From Modestobacter lapidis (GTDB lineage: Bacteria; Actinomycetota; Actinomycetes; Mycobacteriales; Geodermatophilaceae): a stretch of 44,701 nucleotides of DNA. The stretch's first letter is position 1; every line of letters begins with the position of its first letter. Location of the stretch: assembly GCA_019779905.1 (NCBI GenBank), contig JABAKE010000025.1, positions 1 to 44,701 of the forward strand, in the 5' to 3' direction. Under the pieces are notes generated by a model. It saw only the letters and a program-made list of their open reading frames with translations, ran no database searches and had not been told where the DNA came from. The position numbers and the translations under genes are program-made. Positions 34,515-42,733 of this stretch are shown in pieces.

Positions 34515-34883
34515 TCACTCTGGTCCGAACGGCTCGGTGAGCAGCGCGGTGAACGCCCTCTCGTCGAGCCAGGTGAGGCTCTCCAGCTGCAGTGCGTCGA
34601 GGAAGACCTCGCGGCCGGTGCGCAGGCTCCGGATGGCCAGGCGAAGGTCGTTGCCGTCGCGGTCGGCGCGTACCCGTACCCGGGCGAACTCGTTGCTGAC
34701 CACGAGCTCGCCGTCGGCAGACCCGGTACGCAGCCACGAACCCGGCTCCGGTGCGTCACCGGCCCCGACGTCCCGGCTGCCGACGGGATCGGCCGCCGGG
34801 ACCTCAGAAGAAGATGGAGATGGCACGGGGCAGCACCCGGTGGTCGAGGAGCACGGTCCGTTCGGCGATCTTCCAGCTCTCAC
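34515..34883 (-). CDS. Small conserved protein next to oxygenase beta subunit (copy 1)
   Basis: Function unknown. The C-terminal 65 residues read VVSNEFARVRVRADRDGNDL, then LQLESLTWLDERAFTALLTE and PFGPE. They match the small protein at 42730-43113, which also follows an oxygenase beta gene (shared pattern: NEFA.VRV, L.LE.LTW, F..L/I...PFG). Similar small proteins in actinobacterial oxygenase clusters are sometimes labelled dihydrodiol dehydrogenase, but no cofactor motif is seen here. The start is unclear. GTG 34883 would overlap the beta gene by 80 nt, and a GTG at the VVSNEF segment would give only about 62 residues. It lies between the beta subunit and hydrolase genes. Confidence 0.65.
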   Translation of the reverse strand: MRAGRSPNGPCSSTTGCCPVPSPSSSEVPAADPVGSRDVGAGDAPEPGSWLRTGSADGELVVSNEFARVRVRADRDGNDLRLAIRSLRTGREVFLDALQLESLTWLDERAFTALLTEPFGPE

Positions 34884-35307
34884 CGGAGGTCACTATCCGG
34901 TCGCGACGGGAGCCGACGAAGAACTGCTCGGAGTTGGCCCGCCGGGACTGGAAGACGATGAAGTTGCACTCCACTACCAGGTCGCCGTTCGGCCCGGGGG
35001 TGACCAGGACGTTGCTGATGAACCGACGCGTCCGCGACCGCGGCTGCTCGGAGTGGGCAAGGCCGCCGGCCAAACGCTCCATCCGCTTGGCGAGGAAGCG
35101 GGCGTCCTCCTCCATGAGCGACCACTCGCCGGGGACGTGGTCCCGGTGCTGCCGCACCTCACGGGTCTCGGTGATCGGCATCCAGTAGCGGACGTCCTCG
35201 GTGAACAGGCCGAGCCACTCGTCGTAGCGCTGCTCGTCGAGCATCTTGGCCTCGCGGTAGAGGAAGTCCTCGACGTCGCGGCGCAGATCGGTGAGGGAAC
35301 TGGTCAC
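34804..35307 (-). CDS. Ring-hydroxylating dioxygenase beta subunit (copy 1)
   Basis: A 167-residue beta subunit of a Rieske non-haem iron oxygenase (SnoaL-like fold). It contains VEDFLYREAKMLDEQRYDEW, LFTEDVRYWMPITETREV and FFVGSRRDRIV, with SWKIAERTVLLDHRVL near the end. It has a structural role in an alpha3beta3 oxygenase with the alpha subunit, whose stop overlaps its ATG by 4 nt. Family members include the beta subunits of biphenyl-, benzoate- and cumate-type oxygenases. It shares the fold with the beta gene at 43110 but is 30 residues shorter. Confidence 0.92.
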   Translation of the reverse strand: MTSSLTDLRRDVEDFLYREAKMLDEQRYDEWLGLFTEDVRYWMPITETREVRQHRDHVPGEWSLMEEDARFLAKRMERLAGGLAHSEQPRSRTRRFISNVLVTPGPNGDLVVECNFIVFQSRRANSEQFFVGSRRDRIVTSGESWKIAERTVLLDHRVLPRAISIFF

Positions 35308-36635
35308 TTCTGCTCTCCCGGGGTGGTCATGAGCTCGAGCCAGTAGCGGTAGAAGTTGCGGTGGTTCTGCTCCGAGTAGTGCGGCCCCAGGTGGCCGGGG
35401 TACCCCTCCTCGTGGACCTCGCCCTCGTGCCCCAGGCCCATCGCGTAGTTGAAGTCCCGAGTCTGGGAGACGACCCCGCGGGCGGATTCGGTGATCTGCT
35501 CGAAGTTCTCGCCGTCGTCCTGGCCGAAGATCCCGGCCGCCGCGTTCTCCTGGGACATCTGGGTGCGGGCGAAGTCCTTGACCGACTGCGGCGCGCCGCG
35601 GTCGAAGAGCGCCGTCTGCCAGACCTCGATCTCACCCGGCCCCTTCGGGTGCCATTGGAAGAGCCCGAAGACGTGGAAGACGCCGAACTTGATCCAGGAC
35701 AGGTTCGGGAAGATGTTGCCCTCGCCCAGACCGTGCATCTCCGCCTGTAACGGGGAGACCCGGGCCTGCAGCCGCTCGTGGACGGCGGTGACGTACTCGA
35801 TCGCCTCCGGCCCGAGGAACTGGGCCATCCCGACGTCGTTCTGGTAGGCCCGGCCGGGCTTGCTGATGTCGCCCATCCCGTGGCCGTGGTCGAAGTGCGC
35901 GATGTAGTCGGCGAGCATGTCGTAGTCGGGGAGGAAGCCGATCTGGAAGGCCGACCCGTGGGTGTACAGCACGTGGTAGTCATCGCCGGCGAAGTTCTCC
36001 GCCGCCAGCTTCCAGTTGGCCTTGATCCGAAACTTCATCGTGGGGCCGATCACCTCGAGCCCGCCGAGCGGCGCCTCGAAGGCCAGGTCCAGGTACCAGA
36101 GCTGGTCGGCGCCGAGGTAGTCCACCAGCGGGATGGCGTTCTCGTCCCAGTTGGCGAAGACGAAGCCCTTGTAGGTCTCCACCCGCGGAACGGCCTTCAG
36201 GCCCAGCCGGGACTTGTCCAGCTCGCCGTTGTAGACGGTGTCCGCGCGGGGCACGCCGATCAGGTCGCCGTTGTTGCTGTAGGTCCAGCCGTGGTACGGG
36301 CAGCGGAAGAACTTCGACGTCCCGGCGTCGGTGCTGCAGACGGCCATGCCCCGGTGGGCGCAGGAGTTGAGCATCACCCGGATCGCTCCGTCCGCACCGC
36401 GGGTGGCGATCACCGGGTCCTCGCCCATGAAGTTCGTCAGGTAGTCGCCCGGCTCGCTCAGCTGCGACTCGTGCCCGATGAACAACCAGGTCTTGGTGAA
36501 GACCCGGTCCAACTCCGTGCGGTAGATCGCCTCGTCGACGAAGACCGTTCGGCTGACGGCGCCCTCGTCGGGCTTCACCAGGTCGTGCAGTCCTGCGGCG
36601 GCCACGTCAACGGGGCGTTCGCTGATGCTGGTCAT
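35304..36635 (-). CDS. Ring-hydroxylating dioxygenase alpha subunit (copy 1)
   Basis: A 443-residue catalytic subunit. The Rieske [2Fe-2S] ligands are C92, H94 (SCAHRG) and C112, H115 (RCPYHGW). The mononuclear iron site is in ENFAGDDYHVLYTH with H221 and H226. It adds O2 to an aromatic ring to give a cis-diol, using electrons from a ferredoxin. The ATG at 36635 follows AGAGGA; the frame runs further upstream only as a shadow of the SDR gene. Downstream genes give a full meta pathway to pyruvate and acetyl-CoA. The substrate class (alkylbenzene, biphenyl-like or carboxylated arene) cannot be fixed from the sequence. Confidence 0.93.
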   Translation of the reverse strand: MTSISERPVDVAAAGLHDLVKPDEGAVSRTVFVDEAIYRTELDRVFTKTWLFIGHESQLSEPGDYLTNFMGEDPVIATRGADGAIRVMLNSCAHRGMAVCSTDAGTSKFFRCPYHGWTYSNNGDLIGVPRADTVYNGELDKSRLGLKAVPRVETYKGFVFANWDENAIPLVDYLGADQLWYLDLAFEAPLGGLEVIGPTMKFRIKANWKLAAENFAGDDYHVLYTHGSAFQIGFLPDYDMLADYIAHFDHGHGMGDISKPGRAYQNDVGMAQFLGPEAIEYVTAVHERLQARVSPLQAEMHGLGEGNIFPNLSWIKFGVFHVFGLFQWHPKGPGEIEVWQTALFDRGAPQSVKDFARTQMSQENAAAGIFGQDDGENFEQITESARGVVSQTRDFNYAMGLGHEGEVHEEGYPGHLGPHYSEQNHRNFYRYWLELMTTPGEQK

Positions 36636-36726
36636 GGTCGGGTCCTCTCGGGGCCGGACGGGTTGCGTGGGGTGAGGTGGGAGGGCGGACCGGAGCGGCC
36701 CACCTGCAAGCGGGCCCCCTCCGGGA

Positions 36727-37800
36727 TCACTGAGCGCTGTCGGTGCTGGCCCAGCTGTTCTGGGCCCCGAGGTTGGCCATGCCCGCCGTGTACAGGGCGC
36801 CCTGCGCGTCGAAGGGGAGATGTGCCACGCCGGCCCGCTCGTAGACGGGGGTCGCGGCTTCCAGCCGGCTGTAGATCTCCTCCATGTCCGGCGGCAGCTC
36901 GTGGTCCTGCCACGCGGCGTAGTCCCCGTAGCCGTGGTCGTAGTTCCACTCCGGCACGTAGTAGAGGCGCCCGGACGCCCCCGCGCTGTCCTGCGCGGCG
37001 AGGAAGAGCGAGATCGGCAGCAGGTGCTCGGGAATCGCCGGGCGCATGAAGTAGGCGATGCCCTGCTCGTTGAAGGCCCGGGCGGTGGCGTCGAACCACG
37101 ACGCGCGGGTGTGCCCCGGCATGATCGCGTTGACCGCGACACCGTCGCCGCGCACCTCCTCGGCGAGGTAGAAGGTCAGCGCCATCACGGCGGCCTTGGT
37201 GGCCTGGTAGGGCATCTCGACCGTCCACGGGCGCAGCCCGTGGTAGCCGCCGCCGGCGGCGACGGGCAGGACGCCGCTGCTGACGACGTTGACGATGCTG
37301 CCCCGCTGCTGGGCCCGCATCGGCTCGATGAACCGGCGGATGGCCTTCAGCGTGCCGAACACGTTGACGCCGAACATCACCTCCCAGTCGCGGTCGGTCG
37401 TGTCGAGGGTGTTCCGGTGGCCGGTCGGGGCGAAGAGGGTTTCGGAGACCAGAGACGCGTTGTTGACCAGGACGTCGACGGTCCCGAACCGGTCGATTAC
37501 AGCGTCTCGGGCGGCGTCGAGGGCGGCGTCGTCGGTGATGTCCATGTCGACGGCCATGCCACTGCCGTCCGACTCCAGCTGCTTGCGGAAGTCGTCAGCG
37601 TCGTCCCACGTCAGGTCCGCGGCAACGACCTTGGCGCCGGCGCGGAGCAGTCCCTCGCAGAGGGAGCGGCCGATGCCGCGGGCTCCACCGGTGACAACGA
37701 CGACTCGACCCGCCACCTCGCCCTGCCACTCACCGAGTGCCCGCTCCACCAGTTGACGCTGCCGCGCAGTGGCTGCGGCTCCTCCACCAGACTCTGACAT
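36727..37800 (-). CDS. SDR-family dehydrogenase, first gene of the meta operon
   Basis: A 357-residue short-chain dehydrogenase with the NAD(P) motif VVVVTGGARGIGRSLCEGLL, the NNAS motif (VDVLVNNASLVSETLF) and the catalytic MPYQATKAAVMALTFYLAEE. It is longer than usual because of a C-terminal extension (YVPEWNYDHGYGDYAAWQDH onward). Similar long SDRs with a DHGYG segment occur in actinobacterial aromatic clusters. It probably oxidises the cis-dihydrodiol made by the oxygenase or a related alcohol. The ATG at 37800 follows GGAGAATGAG. The gene is divergent from a LysR gene. Confidence 0.85.
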   Translation of the reverse strand: MSESGGGAAATARQRQLVERALGEWQGEVAGRVVVVTGGARGIGRSLCEGLLRAGAKVVAADLTWDDADDFRKQLESDGSGMAVDMDITDDAALDAARDAVIDRFGTVDVLVNNASLVSETLFAPTGHRNTLDTTDRDWEVMFGVNVFGTLKAIRRFIEPMRAQQRGSIVNVVSSGVLPVAAGGGYHGLRPWTVEMPYQATKAAVMALTFYLAEEVRGDGVAVNAIMPGHTRASWFDATARAFNEQGIAYFMRPAIPEHLLPISLFLAAQDSAGASGRLYYVPEWNYDHGYGDYAAWQDHELPPDMEEIYSRLEAATPVYERAGVAHLPFDAQGALYTAGMANLGAQNSWASTDSAQ

Positions 37801-37812
37801 CTCATTCTCCTC

Positions 37813-37906
37813 ATAGCAGGACAGCTGTCTGCGCTGCAGTGCGCGTTGGAAGGAACGTATGGCCCTCATCACACCCTGTCTATAGATTGTTCTGGAGTCC
37901 TGCTAT
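37813..37906. promoter_or_regulatory. Long-spaced perfect 10-bp inverted repeat in a divergent promoter
   Basis: ATAGCAGGAC at 37813-37822 has its exact reverse complement, GTCCTGCTAT, at 37897-37906, with 74 nt between. One arm lies 13-22 nt before the SDR start and the other 26-35 nt before the LysR start. The layout suggests paired binding sites for the LysR-type regulator, perhaps with DNA looping, controlling both genes. The palindrome TCTATAGA also occurs at about 37879-37886. Confidence 0.55.
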
Positions 37907-37931
37907 TCACTGGTGGAACAAGGAGCCGCAC

Positions 37932-38846
37932 ATGGAGCTGCGTCAACTCAGGTATCTCGTTGCGGTTGCCCGCGTGGGGTCGTTCCTCGGCGCCGCCGCC
38001 ACCCTCGACGTGCCGCAGCCCTCGCTGTGGCGTTCGGTCAAGGCGCTGGAGGCGGAGCTGGGCATCGCCCTCTTCGAGAGGTCCGGCCGCGGAGTACAGC
38101 TGACCGGTGCCGGGCACCAGTTGCTGCCCCGCGCCGAGCACCTGCTGGATCGAGCGGAGGCGGTCTCCCTCTTGGCCAGCGAACTCGCTCACGGTCGGGC
38201 GGGCGTCGTCACGGTGGCGTGCGCCCATCCGCACGTGCCACGGTTCCTCGCGCCCCTGATCGGCACCTTCCGGTCGACGCATCCCGGCATCCACGTCGCC
38301 GTCCACGAGTACTCGGGCCTGCCCGCGATCGAACAGGTGCTCAACGGTGACGTCGATCTCGTTACAGGCCTCCCGCAGGCCGAACAGCGTCTAGCGGGCC
38401 ACCAGCTCGGCGACGTGCGGCTGGCGGTGGTGACCTCCGACGACCACCCGTGGCGGGGCCGGCGCCACGTCTCGACCGCTGAATTGCGCGGCCAGCCGGT
38501 GCTGACCGGGCACGCCGGCAGCCTCACCCGGCGCCTGCTGGAGCCGGCGCTGCGGGCAGGGGGCTTTGGGCTCGACATCACGTTGGAGAGCGGCAACGCC
38601 ACCACACTCGTTGCGCTCGCCCGGGCCAGGCTGGGGGTGGCCGTCATCGCCGACGACAACCTCGGTGCCAACGACTCGGCCAGCTGGCCAGCGCTCGTCG
38701 ACGAGCACACCCCGATGAGCGCCCCGCTGTGGATCTACTGGTCACGCGAACGAGGCATCGCCCCGGCGGTGCGGTCCTTCGTGCGCCACGTCCAGGGATC
38801 CGGCGACCGGCTGGACCGGGACGGCGGCCAGCGCAGTCCGGGCTGA
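37932..38846 (+). CDS. LysR-family transcriptional regulator
   Basis: A 304-residue LTTR with a helix-turn-helix at residues 1-62 (MELRQLRYLVAVARVGSFLG; PQPSLWRSVKALEAELGIAL) and an effector domain from about residue 90 (VTVACAHPHVPRFLAPLIGT). The ATG at 37932 has AAGGAG upstream. Its divergent position makes it the likely activator of the operon that starts at 37800. The SLWRSVKALEAELG recognition helix is of the CatR/BenM/CbbR branch. It ends by the hairpin at 38865. Confidence 0.87.
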   Translation: MELRQLRYLVAVARVGSFLGAAATLDVPQPSLWRSVKALEAELGIALFERSGRGVQLTGAGHQLLPRAEHLLDRAEAVSLLASELAHGRAGVVTVACAHPHVPRFLAPLIGTFRSTHPGIHVAVHEYSGLPAIEQVLNGDVDLVTGLPQAEQRLAGHQLGDVRLAVVTSDDHPWRGRRHVSTAELRGQPVLTGHAGSLTRRLLEPALRAGGFGLDITLESGNATTLVALARARLGVAVIADDNLGANDSASWPALVDEHTPMSAPLWIYWSRERGIAPAVRSFVRHVQGSGDRLDRDGGQRSPG

Positions 38847-38864
38847 GGCCCAGCCGACCTCGGG

Positions 38865-38881
38865 CTGACCACGCTGGTCAG
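38865..38881. terminator. Bidirectional hairpin between convergent LysR and IclR genes
   Basis: CTGACCA (38865-38871) pairs perfectly with TGGTCAG (38875-38881) around a CGC loop. It sits 18 nt after the LysR stop and covers the last bases of the IclR gene. It is short and lacks a T-run, so it is a moderate candidate. Confidence 0.5.
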
Positions 38882-39672
38882 AGCAGGAGGTGGTCGATCT
38901 CCTCCGCCGCAGCTGCCAGCCGAGTGAGGACGTCCTGCTCGGTCGCCGGGCTCATCCGACTGAGCGGCAGGGAGGCGTTAACCGCCAACCGCGGGGAGCT
39001 GGTCGAGGCCAGTGCGACGGCGAGGGAGGCGACACCCTCCTCGCTCTCCTCCTTGCTCGTCGCAAACCCCCGGGAACGGATCGTGCGCACCGCGTCGAGA
39101 AGCTCGGTCCGGGTGCCGAGCGAATGTGGGGTCAGCTGGACGAGCTGCTCGTCGGGATAAAGCAGACGCAGCTCGTCGTCAGTCAGCATGGCCAGCAGCG
39201 CCTTGCCGGTGGAAGTGCAGTGGGCGGGCATGCTGCGCCCGAGCCGGTTGGCCACCCGCAGGGCCCGTTCGCTCTCGATGGAGTCGATAAAGTGGACCTC
39301 GTTCCCCTCGAGCCGGCCCAGGTGCACCGTCTCCCCCAGGTCGCTGTTGAGCCGCTCGAGCACCGGGCGTGCCCGGTTCCGGACGTCGAGTCGGCGCAGC
39401 AGACCGAACGCCAGCGAGTCCAGGGTCGGCCCCGGGACGTAACTGCGCGTCGCGGCGTCCTGCCGGACGTAGCCGCGGTACTGGAGCATGGCCAGCAGCC
39501 GGTGCGCGGTGGACGATGCCACGCCGAGGTACTGGCTGACGTCCGTCAGCCGCAGGGTGGGGTGCTCCCCCAGCAGCAGCACCACCCGGAGTGCGTTGTC
39601 GACCGACTCGATCGGGTACTGCGGCGCGGAGCCGAACTCCGGTGTTGGGGGCAGGTTCGACACCGCGCTCAT
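38878..39672 (-). CDS. IclR-family transcriptional regulator
   Basis: A 264-residue regulator with an N-terminal winged helix (SVDNALRVVLLLGEHPTLRL; SQYLGVASSTAHRLLAMLQY) and a C-terminal IclR effector domain (GETVHLGRLEGNEVHFIDSI; MPAHCTSTGKALLAMLTDDE). IclR proteins commonly control aromatic-acid catabolism (PcaR/PobR/PadR-type clusters). The gene follows the class II aldolase gene by 63 nt on the same strand, so it may be co-transcribed with the second oxygenase operon and regulate it. Confidence 0.88.
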   Translation of the reverse strand: MSAVSNLPPTPEFGSAPQYPIESVDNALRVVLLLGEHPTLRLTDVSQYLGVASSTAHRLLAMLQYRGYVRQDAATRSYVPGPTLDSLAFGLLRRLDVRNRARPVLERLNSDLGETVHLGRLEGNEVHFIDSIESERALRVANRLGRSMPAHCTSTGKALLAMLTDDELRLLYPDEQLVQLTPHSLGTRTELLDAVRTIRSRGFATSKEESEEGVASLAVALASTSSPRLAVNASLPLSRMSPATEQDVLTRLAAAAEEIDHLLL

Positions 39673-39735
39673 GGGTCTGAGGCTACGGGGTGTCTGCTGT
39701 GCAGAGAGCGATGCCGACGGCCTCCGCCCCGGCGG

Positions 39736-40467
39736 TCACCCCATCCGGGTGACTTCATGCCGCCACGCCACGCCCTCGTTGAAGCCCGGTCCGAGGTCGG
39801 GCAGCGCCGCCAGGTCCTCGGCCGGCAGGTCCGCCTGGGTGCCTCCCGCCGAGGCGATCTGGAGGGACAGCCGGGCCAGGGAGTCCACGCTGATCGCCCG
39901 CAGGACCGCTTCCTGGACCGATCCGCCGCTGCTGGTCAGGCCGTGCCCGCGGAGCACGACGACCGGCCGCTCACCCATGGCCGCCACCATCTCCAGGGCC
40001 AGACCCCGGTTCCGTACCAGCACGCCACGCCGGTAGACGGGCACCCCGCCGGCAGCCAGCTTGGCGCCCGGGATGTCGAACGCACCGACGATGGGGCGGA
40101 TCGCGAGGCCGGCCAGGTCTGCTGCGACCACCGCCGGCGGATGCACGTGGACGACGGCGGCGGCCTCCGGCCGGGCACGCAGCACCTCCACGTGCAGCGG
40201 CAATTCGTTCGGTGGGGACCACCCATCGAGCTCGCCCGGAGCTCCGGGGGCACCCCCCTGGTCGACGAGGTGGACGTCGGCGGCCGTCGTCCAGCCCAAG
40301 CCCCGCTCCTGAGGGCCGCGGCAGCGGATCAACAAGCGTTCCTCGTCGATCCGCAGGCTGACGTGGCCCAGGAACCCGTCGGACAGCCCACGGGCTGCGG
40401 CGACCCGACACGCATCCGCGACGAGCTGCCGCTCAGCGGCGTAGTCGCCCCTGATGCCGCCGCTCAT
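39736..40467 (-). CDS. Class II aldolase/adducin-family protein, possible aromatic decarboxylase
   Basis: A 243-residue zinc-dependent class II aldolase fold: ARGLSDGFLGHVSLRIDEER at the N-terminus, metal ligands in AAVVHVHPPAVVAADLAG (HVH) and VVVLRGHGLTSSGGSV (His). In actinobacterial phthalate clusters and in p-cumate pathways, members of this family decarboxylate dihydroxylated aromatic acids. Since the gene lies directly after ferredoxin reductase, ferredoxin and diol dehydrogenase genes of an oxygenase cluster, that role is likely here. This is inference from context. Its ATG overlaps the reductase stop by 4 nt. Confidence 0.8.
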   Translation of the reverse strand: MSGGIRGDYAAERQLVADACRVAAARGLSDGFLGHVSLRIDEERLLIRCRGPQERGLGWTTAADVHLVDQGGAPGAPGELDGWSPPNELPLHVEVLRARPEAAAVVHVHPPAVVAADLAGLAIRPIVGAFDIPGAKLAAGGVPVYRRGVLVRNRGLALEMVAAMGERPVVVLRGHGLTSSGGSVQEAVLRAISVDSLARLSLQIASAGGTQADLPAEDLAALPDLGPGFNEGVAWRHEVTRMG

Positions 40468-41702
40468 GCCGGCGCCGCCACCGCGGCCGGCAGCCGGTCG
40501 AGTTGCGCGACGACGTCGTCGAACGACGCGCCCGCACCCACCGCCCTCCGGCAGAGCAGCAACGCCTTGGGCCAGTTGACCGCGACCGCTCCTCGCAGGA
40601 CCCCGCTGTCGTCGGTGTAGACCGCGGCTCCGCGGCGATCGGCACTAGTCAAATCCCCCACCAGCGCGTGCCGGGTCGCCCCGACCGGCCGGCCGACGAT
40701 CTGGATCTTCCAGTCGTACTGGTCGCTCCACACGTACTCGACCGGGCGGTGGGACCGCAGGTCCTCGGGGTGGGCGATGTTGTGTGCCACCACGGCAGCG
40801 GACTCAACCGCGTTGGTCCAGTGCTCGACTCGCACATGCTCTCCGTGTCCCGGGTGGAACCACCGCAGCACGTCACCGACGGCGTACACCTCCGCGGCGT
40901 CGACCGCTCGGCAGTGCTGGTCGCAGACGACGCCGTTGTCCACGAGGAGGCCCGAGGAAGCCAGCCAGCCGTCGTTGGGAACGGCCCCGATCCCGACCAC
41001 GACGGTCCCCGCCGTCAGCTGCGAACCGTCGGTCAACTGCACCGTTAGGTCACCGGCTCCGCCCTCGACCGACTCGACACCCAACCCGAACTTCGTGTTC
41101 ACGCCGTGCCGGGTGTGCAGGTCGACGAACAACTCTCCAACCTCTCGGCCGACGACGCGTCCGATCGGAGCGGCAAGGGGATCGACGACGGTGACCTCCC
41201 GGCCCAGGGCGTGCGCGGTGGCGGCCACCTCCGCGCCGATGAAGCCACCGCCGATGACCACGACTGGCCGGTCGACCTCCAGGTCGTTCCGCAGCCTGCG
41301 CGCGTCGGCCATCGAGCGCAGGACGTGCACCCCGGATGTGGCCGACCACGGGGAGGGGCGCGCGGCGGCACCGGTGGCGAGCACCGCAGCGTCGTAGTCG
41401 ACCGTGCTCCCATCGATGAGCAGCACCTGCCGGTCGGCGACGTCCAGACGCTGCGCCGCGACCCCCAGACGCAGCTCGATCCCGACTGCTGCCGCCGCCT
41501 CGGCGGTCAGCAGCGCGATCCGCTCTTCGGACCAACTGCCGGCCAGGAGTTGCTTAGACAGCGGCGGCTTGTCGTAGGGCAGGTCCGGCTCGTCGCCCAC
41601 GAGGACGATGCGACCGCCGAAGCCCTCGGTGCGCAGGGCCTGCGCCGTCCGCACGCCGGCGACCGACGCGCCGACGACGACCACGGTCCGGGGATCCGTC
41701 AT
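40464..41702 (-). CDS. Ferredoxin-NAD(P)+ reductase of the oxygenase system
   Basis: A 412-residue FAD-dependent pyridine nucleotide-disulphide-type reductase (BphA4/rubredoxin reductase class). FAD motif VVVVGASVAGVRTAQALRTE, PYDKPPLSKQLLAG, NAD motif VVVIGGGFIGAEVAATAHAL, and the second FAD block VDAAEVYAVGDVLRW. It takes electrons from NAD(P)H to the ferredoxin encoded immediately upstream (4-nt overlap) and hence to the Rieske oxygenase. As the only reductase of this kind in the window, it may serve both oxygenases. Confidence 0.92.
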   Translation of the reverse strand: MTDPRTVVVVGASVAGVRTAQALRTEGFGGRIVLVGDEPDLPYDKPPLSKQLLAGSWSEERIALLTAEAAAAVGIELRLGVAAQRLDVADRQVLLIDGSTVDYDAAVLATGAAARPSPWSATSGVHVLRSMADARRLRNDLEVDRPVVVIGGGFIGAEVAATAHALGREVTVVDPLAAPIGRVVGREVGELFVDLHTRHGVNTKFGLGVESVEGGAGDLTVQLTDGSQLTAGTVVVGIGAVPNDGWLASSGLLVDNGVVCDQHCRAVDAAEVYAVGDVLRWFHPGHGEHVRVEHWTNAVESAAVVAHNIAHPEDLRSHRPVEYVWSDQYDWKIQIVGRPVGATRHALVGDLTSADRRGAAVYTDDSGVLRGAVAVNWPKALLLCRRAVGAGASFDDVVAQLDRLPAAVAAPA

Positions 41703-41896
41703 CAGTCCTCGATGCTCAGCGCGTTGACCGGACAACTGCGCGCGGCTTCCTCGACCCGCGGCCGGTCGGCGTCGCTGATCTCCTCAGTCAGGAGCACAAC
41801 CTTGCCGTCGTCGTCGATGTCGTAGGCGTCGGATGCGCCGGTGATGCAGTTGCCGTATCCCTGACAGGCCTCGACGTCGGCCATCAACCGGGGCAT
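41702..41896 (-). CDS. One-cluster ([3Fe-4S]-type) ferredoxin
   Basis: A 64-residue ferredoxin with cysteines in EACQGYGNCITGA (C-x5-C) and RSCPVNALSIED (CP). The missing fourth Cys (Tyr/Gly in its place) is typical of [3Fe-4S] ferredoxins of actinobacterial P450 and oxygenase systems. AGGAGAG precedes ATG 41896. Its stop overlaps the reductase start. It resembles the ferredoxin module in the triple fusion at 31294-32598 (C-x5-C, CPV.A). Confidence 0.9.
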   Translation of the reverse strand: MPRLMADVEACQGYGNCITGASDAYDIDDDGKVVLLTEEISDADRPRVEEAARSCPVNALSIED

Positions 41897-41923
41897 GAGC
41901 TCTCCTGTTCGATGGTGGGTGGA

Positions 41924-42733
41924 TCAGGAACGTTTTCTGGGGGAGGCGGAGACACCGATCCCGCCGTCGGGGTGGACCACCCCGCCGGTGATGCCACGGG
42001 ACCGGTCGGAGGCCAGGAACACGTAGCTACACGCGTGGTCCGCAGCCGTCAACGCGACCTGCAGCGGTACCCGGGACGCCAGTTCCTCGGCGCGGCCCGG
42101 GATGTCGCCCAGGCTGCGCCCCGCAGTTCCCAGGCTGGGCAACCCGCGCAGGTCGGTGCCCAGCGTGCCGCCCGGTGCGACCCCGTTGACCCGCACCTCC
42201 GGCGCCAGGTCGTGGGCGAGGGCCGTGACGATCCCGCGGACGGCGAACTTCGAGGACAGGTACAGAACGCCGCCTCGGCCCGGGAAGTAGGAGGACGTCG
42301 ACTCTGTGAGGAGCACCACTCCGCGTCCCGACGCCTGCAGATGGGGCAGTGCCGCCTTCACGGACTGCAAGTGGGAAAGCACGTTGGTGCGGAACATCTC
42401 GTCGAAAGCGGCCTCGAGCACGTCGGCGTCGAGGTCGAGGAGACTGCGGTAGAAGTCGAACACCCCCACGCAGTTGACCAGAACGTCCAGCCCGCCGAAG
42501 GCCTCGACTGCCGAGGCGACCGCGGCGTGGTTGGCCTGACGGGTGACCGCGTCGCCGACGGTGACCGGGACGTCGGGCAAGGCTGCCTCGATCTCCGCGC
42601 TCTTGTCCGGATCGCGCTCCAGGACCGCGACCCGCGCTCCTTCGGCGAGGAAGGCGTCCACGACCGCCCGGCCGATGCCCGAGCCCGCGCCCACGACCAG
42701 CGCTCGCCGCCCCTCGAGCCAGCCCGCGGTCAC
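41924..42733 (-). CDS. cis-Dihydrodiol dehydrogenase-type SDR
   Basis: A 269-residue SDR with ALVVGAGSGIGRAVVDAFLA (NAD), the VNCVG motif (LDVLVNCVGVFDFYRSLLDL) and the catalytic Tyr-Lys in GVLYLSSKFAVRGIVTALAH. The FDFYRSL and LFxxN-like segments resemble BphB-type cis-dihydrodiol dehydrogenases, which oxidise the oxygenase product to a catechol. The GTG start at 42733 overlaps the stop of the small conserved gene by 4 nt. The ferredoxin gene follows after 27 nt. Confidence 0.87.
   Translation of the reverse strand: MTAGWLEGRRALVVGAGSGIGRAVVDAFLAEGARVAVLERDPDKSAEIEAALPDVPVTVGDAVTRQANHAAVASAVEAFGGLDVLVNCVGVFDFYRSLLDLDADVLEAAFDEMFRTNVLSHLQSVKAALPHLQASGRGVVLLTESTSSYFPGRGGVLYLSSKFAVRGIVTALAHDLAPEVRVNGVAPGGTLGTDLRGLPSLGTAGRSLGDIPGRAEELASRVPLQVALTAADHACSYVFLASDRSRGITGGVVHPDGGIGVSASPRKRS

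Noticed and set aside
34515..34883. Calling the small oxygenase-linked protein a dihydrodiol dehydrogenase
   Set aside because: There is no Rossmann or SDR motif and it is too short. A proper SDR of that type is encoded separately at 41924-42733.
38890..40620. A long plus-strand open frame opposite the IclR, aldolase and reductase genes
   Set aside because: Composition is typical of antisense reading in high-GC DNA. The minus-strand genes carry clear family motifs.
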